Of a DNA stretch of 64,000 nt, positions 25,976 to 35,148 are shown one piece after another. Each line of letters opens with the position of its first letter. Position 1 is the stretch's first letter. The stretch covers positions 62,001-126,000 of the forward strand of contig CAMCZW010000001.1 of the NCBI GenBank assembly GCA_945888435.1. Direction: 5' to 3'. The DNA is from a bacterium UBP8_UBA817 (GTDB taxonomy: Bacteria; Margulisbacteria; Marinamargulisbacteria; SXXA01; SICP01). Under the pieces are notes generated by a model. The model made no database searches and had not been told where the DNA came from. It saw only the letters and a program-made list of their open reading frames with translations. The translations under genes and the position numbers were made by a program.

Positions 25976-26851
25976 ATGATACAAAGTTTGTTAAACCATG
26001 ACGTCTGCGTACATCTCATTAATTGTGACACTGATATTCAGGACACAATTACCAAAACTACTTCCCACAAAATCGACTATCAAATCCCCAATATTCTCCA
26101 CCAACTCGACCAGCGCATGGACATTATCATCATCCAGGATCCCACTCAGGAGCAACTCATCCAGAGTCACCAACTTCGTGCACACCTGTGTAAAGTGATT
26201 CTAATCTACACATCCGACTTTGACGCTTTAAAGAAAAAAAAAGAATCCAATCCTGCAATTTTTGCCATTCTCAATCACCCCATTCAAGAGGCTGAAATTA
26301 CTCAAGTGGTCAGCCAAGCACTCGTCCATTTATATACCCATAATGAATATCTAACCTTAAATAAAAAAGAGATTGGAGAACCAGAAGGTATCCATAAAAT
26401 ACTCATTGTCGATGACGAAAACGAACTCGCAAGCAATCTGGCCGAATTACTCACGCCTCACTACCACGTCTATCAAGCCAATACCGGACAAGAAGCGATT
26501 AGTCTCGTCGAAAAAATCCCTAATTTGGATATCGTGCTATTAGATATTCATTTACCAGATTATGCCATTGATCAATTATGCCAAATGATTCACTCCACCA
26601 GCAGAAGTATCAAAATTATTGCGATGAGCGGCAACCCAATCCTCACTGAGTCAATGAATCAAGAAACGCTCTCCACCATCGAGGCATTTATCGCAAAACC
26701 CTTTATTTATCAGGAATTACTCCATTTACTCAAAAAAAGCATTACCCATCATATGATGCAGCAATCGATTAATCTGGCCACATTATCAGGACTATCGTCC
26801 CATCAAAACCTGATACACCTTTCTGGAACACGCGAATACAAACACATCTAA
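25976..26851 (+). CDS. Response regulator with degenerate plus intact receiver domain
   Basis: From the ATG at 25976 (GGGGGG upstream) the 291-aa protein has two receiver-like halves. Residues about 1-115 have the fold pattern but lack the phospho-Asp context. Residues about 140-255 are a standard receiver with I-L-I-V-D-D-E, the acceptor Asp in I-V-L-L-D-I-H-L-P near residue 190, M-S-G and the conserved Lys in A-K-P-F. There is no DNA-binding output domain, so it may signal through protein contacts. Its 3' end overlaps the convergent kinase gene by 60 bp, an arrangement that suggests a cognate pair. Confidence 0.82.
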   Translation: MIQSLLNHDVCVHLINCDTDIQDTITKTTSHKIDYQIPNILHQLDQRMDIIIIQDPTQEQLIQSHQLRAHLCKVILIYTSDFDALKKKKESNPAIFAILNHPIQEAEITQVVSQALVHLYTHNEYLTLNKKEIGEPEGIHKILIVDDENELASNLAELLTPHYHVYQANTGQEAISLVEKIPNLDIVLLDIHLPDYAIDQLCQMIHSTSRSIKIIAMSGNPILTESMNQETLSTIEAFIAKPFIYQELLHLLKKSITHHMMQQSINLATLSGLSSHQNLIHLSGTREYKHI

Positions 26852-27616
26852 GTCATTAAAGTTTCGCTCATCCAACATTCTACGAATCGTCTCAGACTCT
26901 TTTTTAAAAAGTGCCAAGACCGTCTCTAATTTACCATCAGGAATAAATTCAGTTGGAAGAGTTTTGACATCAGATGGGGAGTAAAAAGGGAAAAACAATC
27001 GAAACGATGTCCCTTTGGATAAAAAAGACTCTACTTCGATCGTGCCACGATGAAATTGAACTAGTTTTTTAACCAATGATAACCCAATTCCAGACCCTTG
27101 TTGTTTAGTTGAAAAAGATTTTTCAAATAAATTAGCCAAGACATGTTCATCCATCCCAAATCCAGAATCCTGGACATCAATCATGACCTGACTTTCGGCG
27201 CTGAGTGTAATCACTAACTTACCGCTTTCATCCATAGACTGCACTGCATTAATCACCAGATTAAGTAAAACATGATACAAAAAGAGGCAATTTCCTAAAA
27301 TAAGAGGGGGGGTAAGTGTACAATCCTTAAATTCAATCATCACATGAGAAAAGCTATCTCCAGCATCCGCAACCACATCTTCAATTACTTCACGGCAATC
27401 CATGGAGTCAAAGTGAATTTCACCCCCTAAGAGAGCAGCAAAACTGCCCAATCGATCCAAACGGTCCAATAAGCGATGAGAAATTTCTATAAATTCCCCC
27501 TCACTCTTATTTGTCACGCGTTCTAGGTGCATCAATTCGCAACGAGAATGAATCATCGATAAGATATTTTTTGCTTCATGTGCGATCAGTTCTGAGATAG
27601 TCATAACAAATTGCAT
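26792..27616 (-). CDS. Soluble sensor histidine kinase
   Basis: A compact kinase of 274 aa. The phospho-His box is I-A-H-E-A-K-N-I-L near residue 10. The ATPase part shows the N-box L-N-L-V-I-N-A-V-Q-S near residue 120, the G1 box D-S-G-F-G-M, the F-box region and G2 G-S-G-I-G-L-S-L. There is no membrane or recognisable sensor domain ahead of the His box, so it must sense an intracellular cue or a partner. ATGs at 27616 and 27604 are both possible starts. nadE is divergent 21 bp away. It shares 60 bp of 3' sequence with the response regulator on the other strand. Confidence 0.85.
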   Translation of the reverse strand: MQFVMTISELIAHEAKNILSMIHSRCELMHLERVTNKSEGEFIEISHRLLDRLDRLGSFAALLGGEIHFDSMDCREVIEDVVADAGDSFSHVMIEFKDCTLTPPLILGNCLFLYHVLLNLVINAVQSMDESGKLVITLSAESQVMIDVQDSGFGMDEHVLANLFEKSFSTKQQGSGIGLSLVKKLVQFHRGTIEVESFLSKGTSFRLFFPFYSPSDVKTLPTEFIPDGKLETVLALFKKESETIRRMLDERNFNDLDVFVFACSRKVYQVLMGR

Positions 27617-27637
27617 TCTAGTATACTGAAGCAACTT

Positions 27638-29266
27638 ATGAAAATCACAATTGCACAAATTAACCCCAAAATAGGGGATTTAGACGAAAACACAAGTCAA
27701 ATTAAAGCCGCAGTTGAAGCCCATGGTAATGAGAATGATCTGATTATATTTCCAGAATTATGCCTTACCGGCTACCCCCCACGAGACCTTTTATTTCACC
27801 AGGAATTTTTAAATGACATCGAAAAGAAACTAGAAGAGCTAAGAGAATTTAGTCTCTCATATCCTAATACCGCCATTTTAATTGGATATCCGAAACGTAA
27901 TATTAATGGAGAAAAAGGCCTTCACAATATGGCCGGCGTTATCCAAAACGGAAAAAGCATATTTGAACAAGCCAAAACCTTACTCCCAACCTATGATGTT
28001 TTTGAAGAAACCCGATATTTTGATATGAACCAATCTCAAAAAGTCTGGTCATTTAAAGGTAAAAAAATCGGGATTTTAATTTGCGAAGATGTCTGGTTTA
28101 ACAATGCCCCCACGCTTTATAGCCAAAACCCCATCGAAGCCAGCCTCAATGCCGGTGCAGAATGCATCATCGCCATCATGGCCTCCCCCTACGAAATCGG
28201 TAAACCACGACGCAGACGAAACCTATTTAAAAAACATGCCTCCACCTATAAAGTCCCCATCGTCTATGTCAACCAAATCGGGGCCAATGATGACTTAATT
28301 TTTGACGGGCATAGCGGCATTATCTCCGCGACCGGAAGAGTGATTCACGAATCCAATGGATTCAAAATCCAACATACCACCCACGACTATCCATTTTTAG
28401 ATGACCCCATTAGCAACAGGGAAGAAAATGACATTGCACAACTCAAAGAAGCACTCGTCTTAGGGATTAAAGATTATGTCGCAAAAATAGGATTTAAAAA
28501 AATACTCATTGGATTATCCGGCGGCATCGATTCTGCAGTTGTCACCGCACTCGCAACTGAAGCCGTTGGAAAGGAGAATATCCTCACCATTACGATGCCA
28601 TCACCCTATTCATCCGAAGGCAGTATTAGTGACTCCGTACATCTTGCTAAAAAACTAGGTATCGAGATTAAAACACTTCCGATTGGCCCTCTAATGACAA
28701 GCTTTAAAACCACACTCACCGAAAGTTTTGATACCCCATTAGCCGATATTACCGAACAAAACATTCAAGCCCGAATTCGCGGGAATCTACTCATGGCCTA
28801 CAGTAATCAATACGGACACCTTCTCCTGACGACCGGCAATAAAAGTGAACTCGCTGTCGGGTACTGCACACTATACGGCGACATGAATGGCGGGCTAGCC
28901 GTCATTGCGGATGTCACTAAAACTCAGGTCTACCAATTAGCCAACCTAATGTCGGACATCATCCCCAGAGCCATCATCACCAAGGCCCCCTCAGCAGAAC
29001 TCAAGCCCAACCAAACCGATCAGGACACCTTGCCCCCCTACGACGTATTAGACGCGATCCTGGCCCTCCATATCGAAAACTTTTTAGAAGAAGACGACAT
29101 CATCAAACTCGGCTACGACTTAAAAACCGTCAAATGGGTCCTCTCCGCCGTCCATCAAAACGAATACAAACGCCGCCAAGCCCCCACAGGACTCAAAGTC
29201 TCCTCAAGAGCATTCGGGACAGGTAGGAGAATGGTGATTACGTCTAAGAATCGGGCAACACTTTGA
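27638..29266 (+). CDS. nadE: Glutamine-dependent NAD+ synthetase
   Basis: The 542-aa enzyme amidates NAAD to NAD+ using glutamine. The N-terminal nitrilase-type amidase has its Glu in I-F-P-E-L-C-L-T-G-Y near residue 45, Lys in K-T-L-L-P-T-Y, and Cys in I-L-I-C-E-D-V-W near residue 150. The C-terminal synthetase has the PP-loop G-L-S-G-G-I-D-S near residue 290, T-G-N-K-S-E-L and the late R-R-Q-A-P-T-G-x-K. The ATG at 27638 gives the usual N-terminus. The 3' end abuts a decayed LRR repeat on the opposite strand. Confidence 0.95.
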   Translation: MKITIAQINPKIGDLDENTSQIKAAVEAHGNENDLIIFPELCLTGYPPRDLLFHQEFLNDIEKKLEELREFSLSYPNTAILIGYPKRNINGEKGLHNMAGVIQNGKSIFEQAKTLLPTYDVFEETRYFDMNQSQKVWSFKGKKIGILICEDVWFNNAPTLYSQNPIEASLNAGAECIIAIMASPYEIGKPRRRRNLFKKHASTYKVPIVYVNQIGANDDLIFDGHSGIISATGRVIHESNGFKIQHTTHDYPFLDDPISNREENDIAQLKEALVLGIKDYVAKIGFKKILIGLSGGIDSAVVTALATEAVGKENILTITMPSPYSSEGSISDSVHLAKKLGIEIKTLPIGPLMTSFKTTLTESFDTPLADITEQNIQARIRGNLLMAYSNQYGHLLLTTGNKSELAVGYCTLYGDMNGGLAVIADVTKTQVYQLANLMSDIIPRAIITKAPSAELKPNQTDQDTLPPYDVLDAILALHIENFLEEDDIIKLGYDLKTVKWVLSAVHQNEYKRRQAPTGLKVSSRAFGTGRRMVITSKNRATL

Positions 29267-29335
29267 GAGCGTGGCGGACTTTATGAGAAATCCGACTACC
29301 TGTTAAATCAATCGATTTCAGATGCGGTTGTCCGG
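29254..29335 (-). pseudogene. Decayed LRR repeat downstream of the ankyrin/LRR gene
   Basis: Beyond the stop of the 908-aa gene another frame reads H-L-K-S-I-D-L-T-G-S-R-I-S-H-K-V before a stop inside the nadE 3' end. This matches the H-V-K-S-I-D-L repeat core of that gene, and the DNA resembles the repeat units above it. The gene therefore once carried at least one more repeat unit, now lost by a stop or frameshift. Confidence 0.6.
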
Positions 29336-29341
29336 TCTGAT

Positions 29342-32068
29342 CTAATTAGCTTTTATTCTGGCCAAGAGAGCATTTTGGGATTCAAGAGAAATCCCAGTCT
29401 CGTTTAAATTAATCGATTTCACATGCGATAGATCCGGGAATGATGCAATATCATCAACAGTAAGGCCTCTCAGGTCTACACCTGATAAAACCCACTTTTC
29501 GACTTTTGTTTTGGCCAAGAAAACAAGGACCTCAAGAGAAATCCGAGCATCTGTTAAATCAATCGATTTCACATACGACAGACCCTGCAATGATGCAATT
29601 TCCTCAACGGTAAAGTCTCTCAGGTCTACACCTGATAAATCCAACTTTTCGACTTTTGTTTTGGCCAAGAAAACAAGAAGAACTTTAGGATAAATATGAG
29701 CATCTTTTAAATCAATCGATTTCACATGTGACAGACTCGGCAATAATTCAATTTCCTCAACGGTAAAGTCTCTCAGGTCTACACCTGATAAATCCAGCTT
29801 TTCGACTTTTGTTTTGGCCAAGAAAGCAAGAAAGACTTTAGGAGAAATCTGATAAGCACTTAAATGCATTAGTTGCACATGCGACAGGTCAGGCAATTTT
29901 TCAATAGTACTAACGGTAAGTTCTGTAAAGTCAACATGATGAAAGAGTAGTCTCTTGCACTGTTTTAGTTGAGTCAATAGCGATATAAACAGTCGCGGAG
30001 ATAGGACGGCTCTGTACAGGGAAAACGTTGTTAATTGATCAAGATTTAGAGTGAGAGCCTCCAAATTAAATGGATACTCCAAATAGGATGCCAGCTGATT
30101 AATTTTAGCTTGAATAGTATCTTCAGTAGCGAGTAATTCTTGAAGCAGCCGCTCTAAGATTTCATAATGGCCACCCGCTCCCGCCATATGAAGGGGATCC
30201 AGATACCCCATAGTTTCGGCCAAAATAAACTCTCGTTTATCAGCAGGGGATAACTCCATAAACGCAGGGTCAGATAAGACCGTGTTAAGAATTTCTTTAC
30301 TTTCGGAATGGGCCGCTAAATGCAGCAAGTTTTGCCAATCTTCGGTTATCCCAAATAGTCCTGATTTCTGGGCAAGAACGGATGGGATAGCCTGCTCTCT
30401 GTAGAGATTTAGCAGCGCTTCTACCCCGTGATGATTGCCACAAAAAGCAGCTCTAAGAATGGGGGTATAGCCATCTAATCGCTGCTGTAGCTGCGCACTA
30501 ATACAGAAAGGTAGAGTGTTAATTAAAAAAGAGAGTGATATGCCATCAGGCGATACGACCGCATGATGGATAAGTGAGTAATTGGTATCATTACTGAGAG
30601 CTTCTAATATAATTTTTCCGTCTGTAGACTTATTCATTGCTGTGACAATACTATCTAAAATACCCTTATTTCCACCCATTAAGGCTATATGGAGCCAGTA
30701 CCGTTGATCAGGATCGCAAGGGATCGGTTGAGTCCAATCAATGGGATCATTTAAAGAGGAACTATTCTCAAGAACAGCCTTAAATATGGTTAAGCTTCCC
30801 TGCTTTGCGGACGCTCGTAATACCAGAACATTGGCCGGCATATATGTGGCTGGGCTGGTCAGTAGGCGGATAAAGTCAGATATGTTCTGCTTTGGATCAG
30901 TGTCACAAAGTTTGACCGCCCAATCGGCTAAGGGGCCTCGATTTCGAGTCACCATCTCGGACTTATGTGCTTCTAAAATGGGTGACAATTTCGATTGAGA
31001 TTCTTCAATAAGATGGTTGGCTAGACCGCCCAGTTGGTAACGGGTGTTAGGAAGCTCTCCAAGCTCAAAAATCAAGCCTGCGATAGACAGGGGATCATCA
31101 AAGTAGTCACAATTTTGAGAAGCAGCAGCTTTAACCATCTCTAGATGAGCCGACTGATAGGGATCCTGGGGAGCGACTACATTACGATGAGTAGCAATAG
31201 AGTAAAGCACCGCATGGACGTCATGAACATTAACACCTCCATCAAGCTGAGGGACCCCAATCCGATGAAGAGTAGAGTGGACTTGAATCTGGGCATAGAG
31301 ATTAGCATGGCTTAGAGAAAGTTGCTCCCAAGTTGGATTCTTTAATTCCCCTAATATCTGATCCCTAATCTCCATTAACCCCCCTTGGCACCCTACAGAA
31401 CAGAGGTGAGCGTTGAGCCTGGCATGGAGACACTGTAATTTAATATCAAAGTCGGGTTTATCTTTTTCTAAAATCTGCGAGGACAAGTGATCTAAAACGG
31501 TCAACTGAGTTAGGCATGCCCCCCAGATCTCAGAATCCTTTTTCTCTTCTTCAGGTGTACGTCCAGAAGGGGTGTTTTGGTTGGCGATGATCGAGGTTCT
31601 TAATAATCGAGACTGCTCTGAAGTCTCTGTACAGGAAGCTACGAGCTGATCAGATTGTCCAAACAAGCTGAGCAAAACCTCTTTAGAGATCCGGATTCCC
31701 TGTAGACTGATCTTGAGAGCCAAAAGAATTTTCCATAAGGGCAAGTCTGTAAGAGACACATTGTGCCTGGCCAATGAGGACGCGAGAAACACCCTCGCTA
31801 ATGAGTTGAGGCTATTTCGGGCGACATGTTCCTCTAGAGCCTCTTTGAGATCAGGGTATACTCCATGGCGTAGTTCTTGTTGCGTATGGATAATGAGGGT
31901 ATCTAAGAAAGATAGAAACTCATTTTGATTGGAGATCGTTTTGAAGAGACTATTGATGAGGCTATCTAGCGTCTTCAAATAGGTCTTGAATTCTTTGTAC
32001 ACCTCATTACTAGGATGGTTGCATTGATCCACCTGAATCTTAACCGGACTAGCTATTATTTTATTCAT
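29342..32068 (-). CDS. Large ankyrin plus leucine-rich-repeat protein with shared leader
   Basis: A 908-aa eukaryotic-like protein. Residues 1-22 (M-N-K-I-I-A-S-P ... Q ... H-P-x-x-E) match the leader of the protein at 11773. A long helical region follows to about 430. Ankyrin-like units lie around 445-640 (Y-T-P-I-L-R-A-A-F-C-G-N, N-L-L-H-L-A-A-H-S, L-D-P-L-H-M-A-G-A-G-G-H). The C-terminal 220 residues hold LRR units of about 25 residues in pairs (V-E-K-L-D-L-S-G-V-D-L; H-V-K-S-I-D-L). No signal peptide or membrane span is seen. Such repeats usually bind host proteins in intracellular bacteria, so an effector role is plausible but inferred. Base composition is more neutral than in its neighbours. 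Confidence 0.8.
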   Translation of the reverse strand: MNKIIASPVKIQVDQCNHPSNEVYKEFKTYLKTLDSLINSLFKTISNQNEFLSFLDTLIIHTQQELRHGVYPDLKEALEEHVARNSLNSLARVFLASSLARHNVSLTDLPLWKILLALKISLQGIRISKEVLLSLFGQSDQLVASCTETSEQSRLLRTSIIANQNTPSGRTPEEEKKDSEIWGACLTQLTVLDHLSSQILEKDKPDFDIKLQCLHARLNAHLCSVGCQGGLMEIRDQILGELKNPTWEQLSLSHANLYAQIQVHSTLHRIGVPQLDGGVNVHDVHAVLYSIATHRNVVAPQDPYQSAHLEMVKAAASQNCDYFDDPLSIAGLIFELGELPNTRYQLGGLANHLIEESQSKLSPILEAHKSEMVTRNRGPLADWAVKLCDTDPKQNISDFIRLLTSPATYMPANVLVLRASAKQGSLTIFKAVLENSSSLNDPIDWTQPIPCDPDQRYWLHIALMGGNKGILDSIVTAMNKSTDGKIILEALSNDTNYSLIHHAVVSPDGISLSFLINTLPFCISAQLQQRLDGYTPILRAAFCGNHHGVEALLNLYREQAIPSVLAQKSGLFGITEDWQNLLHLAAHSESKEILNTVLSDPAFMELSPADKREFILAETMGYLDPLHMAGAGGHYEILERLLQELLATEDTIQAKINQLASYLEYPFNLEALTLNLDQLTTFSLYRAVLSPRLFISLLTQLKQCKRLLFHHVDFTELTVSTIEKLPDLSHVQLMHLSAYQISPKVFLAFLAKTKVEKLDLSGVDLRDFTVEEIELLPSLSHVKSIDLKDAHIYPKVLLVFLAKTKVEKLDLSGVDLRDFTVEEIASLQGLSYVKSIDLTDARISLEVLVFLAKTKVEKWVLSGVDLRGLTVDDIASFPDLSHVKSINLNETGISLESQNALLARIKAN
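29430..29880 (-). repeat. Tandem ~150-bp LRR-coding repeats
   Basis: Three to four direct repeats of about 150-153 bp encode paired LRR units. The DNA blocks around gtctacacctgataaatcc and cttttgttttggccaagaa are nearly identical between copies, which indicates recent duplication or gene conversion. A more diverged copy lies upstream near 29890-29960, and a broken one downstream at 29254-29335. Confidence 0.8.
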
Positions 32069-32109
32069 TTTTACAATTCTTAAGACAATAAATGATATTC
32101 ATGTATCTG

Positions 32110-32139
32110 TTATCGTCTTAAAGGGGGGTATAAATTTCA
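32110..32139 (-). promoter_or_regulatory. Promoter-like motif C (TGAAATT, 15 nt, GACGATAA)
   Basis: On the minus strand TGAAATT (32139-32133) is followed after 15 nt by GACGATAA (32117-32110), 41 bp before the ATG at 32068. It matches motifs A and B. The spacer contains a run of six C. Function as a sigma-28-like promoter is inference. Confidence 0.45.
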
Positions 32140-32171
32140 GGGGGTCAATCCTTTCGAGTTGAGGAGCTCTC

Positions 32172-33080
32172 TCAAACCACCCCAATCTTAAAATCGGCCA
32201 AAGTCTCTTCATGTTTATTTTGCGGGAAGGTATTTTCATAAATCAAATACAGTTCGCGAGTGCTAGCAGCATCGGCCAAAGCCCTATGCGCGTTATGGTG
32301 ATTAATCGCATACTTTTTAGTAAGCGCACCCAAAGAAGCACGTACTTCTCCATTTTTCCTGGCCCACTTAAGGGTACAGGTGACTGGGTTTTGTCCTAAG
32401 AACAAATTATGCCGATGGAGAGCCGTTAATAACCAGGGGATATCAAACTCGGCGTTATGGGCGACAAGTTTACCGTCTCCGATAAACTCCACCAATTTAG
32501 TCATGGCCTCTACAATATTAGCCGCGCCAACCACCATCTCATTGGTAATTCCTGTAATTTTTGTAATTCGTTCATCAATATCAACCGGAGGTTTAACGAG
32601 TTGTTCGTAGGTATGATCATAGCCTTCATGATCAATTTTAAGCGCACCTATTTCAATGATATGATCTCGAATCGGGTCTAGTCCCGTCGTCTCAAAGTCC
32701 AAAAAGATAATGGATTCCTGCTTCTTCGCAAATAAATCGCCTTGGCCAGAACACCTTGGATAAAAGAAACACCGATGCGTTAAATTAGAATCTTGCCGAT
32801 GAATCGTAGGTCCATTGCACCACTGACATCCATGTGCCTTATCCACAACCATACTGTTACTTAATAAATAATGAATTTTTTTAATCGTATAGACACGCTG
32901 ACAGGCTCCACAGGTAATCCCATCATCCACAATCATGTCAGGGGTAATCGCGGCATCACATAACGGGCAGCAATACTCGACGCTAAACGAGCAGGTCTCG
33001 GACTGACACCTTAGAGTATTACCCGTAATCTCAACTGACCCTAGTGCACGGCACTGAGGACAGGCGCGATCAATGATCAT
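32172..33080 (-). CDS. Zinc-ribbon plus DEDDh exonuclease (DNA Pol III epsilon-like)
   Basis: The C-terminal 180 residues form a DnaQ-type 3'-5' exonuclease: ExoI F-L-D-F-E-T-T-G near residue 127, ExoII A-H-N-A-E-F-D near 209, and Exo[12 protein letters not shown] near 264, with all DEDDh residues present. The first 115 residues are rich in paired cysteines (C-P-Q-C, C-Q-S-E-T-C, C-P-L-C, C-G-A-C, C-Q-W-C, C-F-F-Y-P-R-C), probably three zinc ribbons. The last resembles a topoisomerase-type ribbon. That combination is uncommon. The start overlaps the dcd stop by 11 bp, linking it to nucleotide metabolism or repair. Confidence 0.85.
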   Translation of the reverse strand: MIIDRACPQCRALGSVEITGNTLRCQSETCSFSVEYCCPLCDAAITPDMIVDDGITCGACQRVYTIKKIHYLLSNSMVVDKAHGCQWCNGPTIHRQDSNLTHRCFFYPRCSGQGDLFAKKQESIIFLDFETTGLDPIRDHIIEIGALKIDHEGYDHTYEQLVKPPVDIDERITKITGITNEMVVGAANIVEAMTKLVEFIGDGKLVAHNAEFDIPWLLTALHRHNLFLGQNPVTCTLKWARKNGEVRASLGALTKKYAINHHNAHRALADAASTRELYLIYENTFPQNKHEETLADFKIGVV

Positions 33081-33603
33081 CTAAAAATATGCGGCTTCCT
33101 ACCGAATTGCGTTGTTTAAAATACTTACCGCGATATGGAGACACGGCCGGCTGATCCATTTCACAAAAGACCAATTGGCAAACACGATGACCGGATTCTA
33201 ATCGAATCGGCAGAGAATTGGCATTATAAAGTTCAAGCGTAATTTGGCCTTCAAAGCCAGCATCCACCCACCCCGCATTTTGGATGAAAAGCCCCATCCG
33301 TCCAATCGAACTACGACCTTCAACGAACGCCGTAATATGATTTGGGAGTTTAATATATTCCATCGTTGTCGCAAGTAAAAAGGAGTGGGGGGGTATAACA
33401 ATATTGTTGTCTTCTATTTCACGATAAATGATAGGATCGTTAAACGTAATGATATCGCCGGTTTTTTCTTCATCCACCACTAAATAATGGTTTCCAATAC
33501 GGCAATCCACCGACGCCGGCTGAATAGCATTTTCTGCCATTGGAGAAATTTGAAGCTCTCCGCTTTCAATAAGTCGAGTTAAAGTTCCATCAGATAAAAT
33601 CAT
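33070..33603 (-). CDS. dcd: dCTP deaminase
   Basis: Dcd deaminates dCTP on the route to dTTP. The 177-aa protein has the trimeric dUTPase/Dcd fold with [11 protein letters not shown] near residue 93, [15 protein letters not shown] near 110 (catalytic Glu) and a late Y-x-G-K-Y. The V-D-A-G-F form also occurs in bifunctional dCTP deaminase/dUTPases that yield dUMP, so either activity is possible. It overlaps the exonuclease gene downstream by 11 bp and is probably first in that operon. Confidence 0.9.
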   Translation of the reverse strand: MILSDGTLTRLIESGELQISPMAENAIQPASVDCRIGNHYLVVDEEKTGDIITFNDPIIYREIEDNNIVIPPHSFLLATTMEYIKLPNHITAFVEGRSSIGRMGLFIQNAGWVDAGFEGQITLELYNANSLPIRLESGHRVCQLVFCEMDQPAVSPYRGKYFKQRNSVGSRIFLDDH

Positions 33604-33687
33604 CCTTGTATTCTAGGAGAGAGAAGGAAAATAGCCAAGAAAAAGATTCTACTAATGAGTATAAAAATAAGCTAAACTCTCAATATC

Positions 33688-35070
33688 ATGGAAATCAAAA
33701 ATTACGACGTCATCGTCATCGGATCCGGCGGGGGATCCAAAATTACCCGACCCGCAGCAAACTTAGGCAACAAAGTCGCCATCATCGAAAAGGGCGCTTT
33801 AGGCGGGACCTGCCTCAACCACGGCTGTATCCCCTCCAAAATGCTCATCCATCCCGCAGACATTGCAAGCCACATCAAATCAGCTAGCCGCTTCGAAATC
33901 GACATCGACACCAACTTCTCCGTCCGCTTCAAAGAACTCGTCTCCCGCGTCACCCAAACCATCGTCGCAGAATCTAATTCCATCCCCGCAGTATATCAAA
34001 GGCACCCCAATATCGACCTCTATCAAGGCGAAGCCAAATTTATTGGCCACAAAACAGTAGAAGTAAATGGCCAACTCCTCAAAGCCGATAAAATTTTTAT
34101 TGTCACCGGAGTCAGAGCCCATATCCCCGAAATTTTTGGACTCAAAGACACCCCATATTTCACATACAAAGAAGCACTTCGCAACACTACACAACCCAAT
34201 AAAATGATCGTCATCGGTGGTGGATATATTGCCGTTGAACTTGGGTATTTTTATGGCGCAATGGGCACCAATGTCACCTTTTTAGTACGTTCTGGAATGG
34301 TCAAAGCCGAAGACAAAGATGTTCAAAAAGAATTTGAAACCGCGTTTTCAAAACAATTTGATGTCCGACTAAGCGCCATCCCAACCGAAGTGAGCCACGA
34401 CGGTAAGCAATTCACCGTCACCTTTAGCCACAATGGCACTACCCAAACCCTCAACGCAGATTCACTCATGGTGGCGACTGGTGTTGTTCCCAATACCGAT
34501 ATGCTCAACCTTAGTAGTACAGGCGTCGACGTCGATGGCAATGGCTACATCACCGTCAACGATTACCTCCAAACCAGCGTCGAAGGCATTTACGCATTCG
34601 GAGACGTTATCGGGCGACACCTCTTTAGACATACCGCCAACTTCGAAGGCGAATACGTCTTTGATAGCGTTTTCATGGATATGTTCGCTAAACCAATCCA
34701 GTACCCCCCAATCCCACATGCCATCTTCTCTAACCCCCAAATCGGCGGGGTAGGGGCCACCGAAGAAGAGCTCATCGCCGCTAACACCCCCTACGTAGTC
34801 GGGCTCAATCACTACAAAAACAGTGCCATGGGTATGGCCCTCCTCTCAGAGCACGGATTCGCCAAACTCCTTTTTCACAAAGAAACCAAAAAACTCCTCG
34901 GAGCCCACATCATCGGAGAAGAAGCCTCAAATATGATCCACATGCTCATCGCCTTCATGAAAATGAATGCAACCTTGGATGACATCCTAGGTACAATCTA
35001 TATCCACCCAGCCCTCCCCGAAATCGTCCGAAACGCCGCCAGAAAAGCCAAAGCCCTTTTCGATTCTTAG
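33688..35070 (+). CDS. Class I flavin disulfide reductase (dihydrolipoyl dehydrogenase-like)
   Basis: The 460-aa flavoprotein has the FAD fold V-I-V-I-G-S-G-G-G-S near residue 8, the redox disulfide G-G-T-C-L-N-H-G-C-I-P-S-K near residue 38, the NAD fold I-V-I-G-G-G-Y-I-A-V-E near 175, A-F-G-D-V near 310 and the C-terminal catalytic H-P-A-L-P-E. These fit dihydrolipoyl dehydrogenase, but the P-H-A-I-F-S-N-P-Q-I-G block also resembles mycothione reductases. No 2-oxoacid dehydrogenase genes are adjacent, so the substrate is left open. Codon use is strongly C-biased, like lpxB. Confidence 0.85.
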   Translation: MEIKNYDVIVIGSGGGSKITRPAANLGNKVAIIEKGALGGTCLNHGCIPSKMLIHPADIASHIKSASRFEIDIDTNFSVRFKELVSRVTQTIVAESNSIPAVYQRHPNIDLYQGEAKFIGHKTVEVNGQLLKADKIFIVTGVRAHIPEIFGLKDTPYFTYKEALRNTTQPNKMIVIGGGYIAVELGYFYGAMGTNVTFLVRSGMVKAEDKDVQKEFETAFSKQFDVRLSAIPTEVSHDGKQFTVTFSHNGTTQTLNADSLMVATGVVPNTDMLNLSSTGVDVDGNGYITVNDYLQTSVEGIYAFGDVIGRHLFRHTANFEGEYVFDSVFMDMFAKPIQYPPIPHAIFSNPQIGGVGATEEELIAANTPYVVGLNHYKNSAMGMALLSEHGFAKLLFHKETKKLLGAHIIGEEASNMIHMLIAFMKMNATLDDILGTIYIHPALPEIVRNAARKAKALFDS

Positions 35071-35072
35071 AA

Positions 35073-35101
35073 TTGACACTCAGTCGCAAGAAAGATACTA
35101 T
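35073..35101 (+). promoter_or_regulatory. Sigma-70-type promoter of feoAB
   Basis: A perfect -35 TTGACA (35073-35078) is followed after exactly 17 nt by TACTAT (35096-35101). Transcription would begin near 35108, about 40 bp before feoA. It is the best housekeeping promoter match I found in the window. Confidence 0.75.
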
Positions 35102-35109
35102 AGGACCAC

Positions 35110-35124
35110 TGATACTCAGTATCA
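35110..35124 (+). promoter_or_regulatory. Fur-box-like operator at the feoAB transcription start
   Basis: TGATACT-C-AGTATCA is a perfect 7-1-7 inverted repeat. Twelve of its fourteen arm bases match the Fur consensus TGATAAT-n-ATTATCA. It lies just after the predicted start point of the feoAB promoter, where binding by an iron-loaded repressor would block transcription. Location and target support iron repression. Confidence 0.7.
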
Positions 35125-35148
35125 TAAAAAGCATAAAAGGTCCCAAAC

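Noticed and set aside
29430-29880. CRISPR-like array from regular repeats
   Set aside because: The units are about 150 bp, coding and contiguous, without spacers; they are LRR-coding tandem repeats. No CRISPR array or cas gene was seen in the window.
33863-34814. Several 60-116-aa ORFs on both strands within the flavin disulfide reductase gene
   Set aside because: The extreme C-rich codon bias of the real gene leaves other frames open; none has a recognisable motif.
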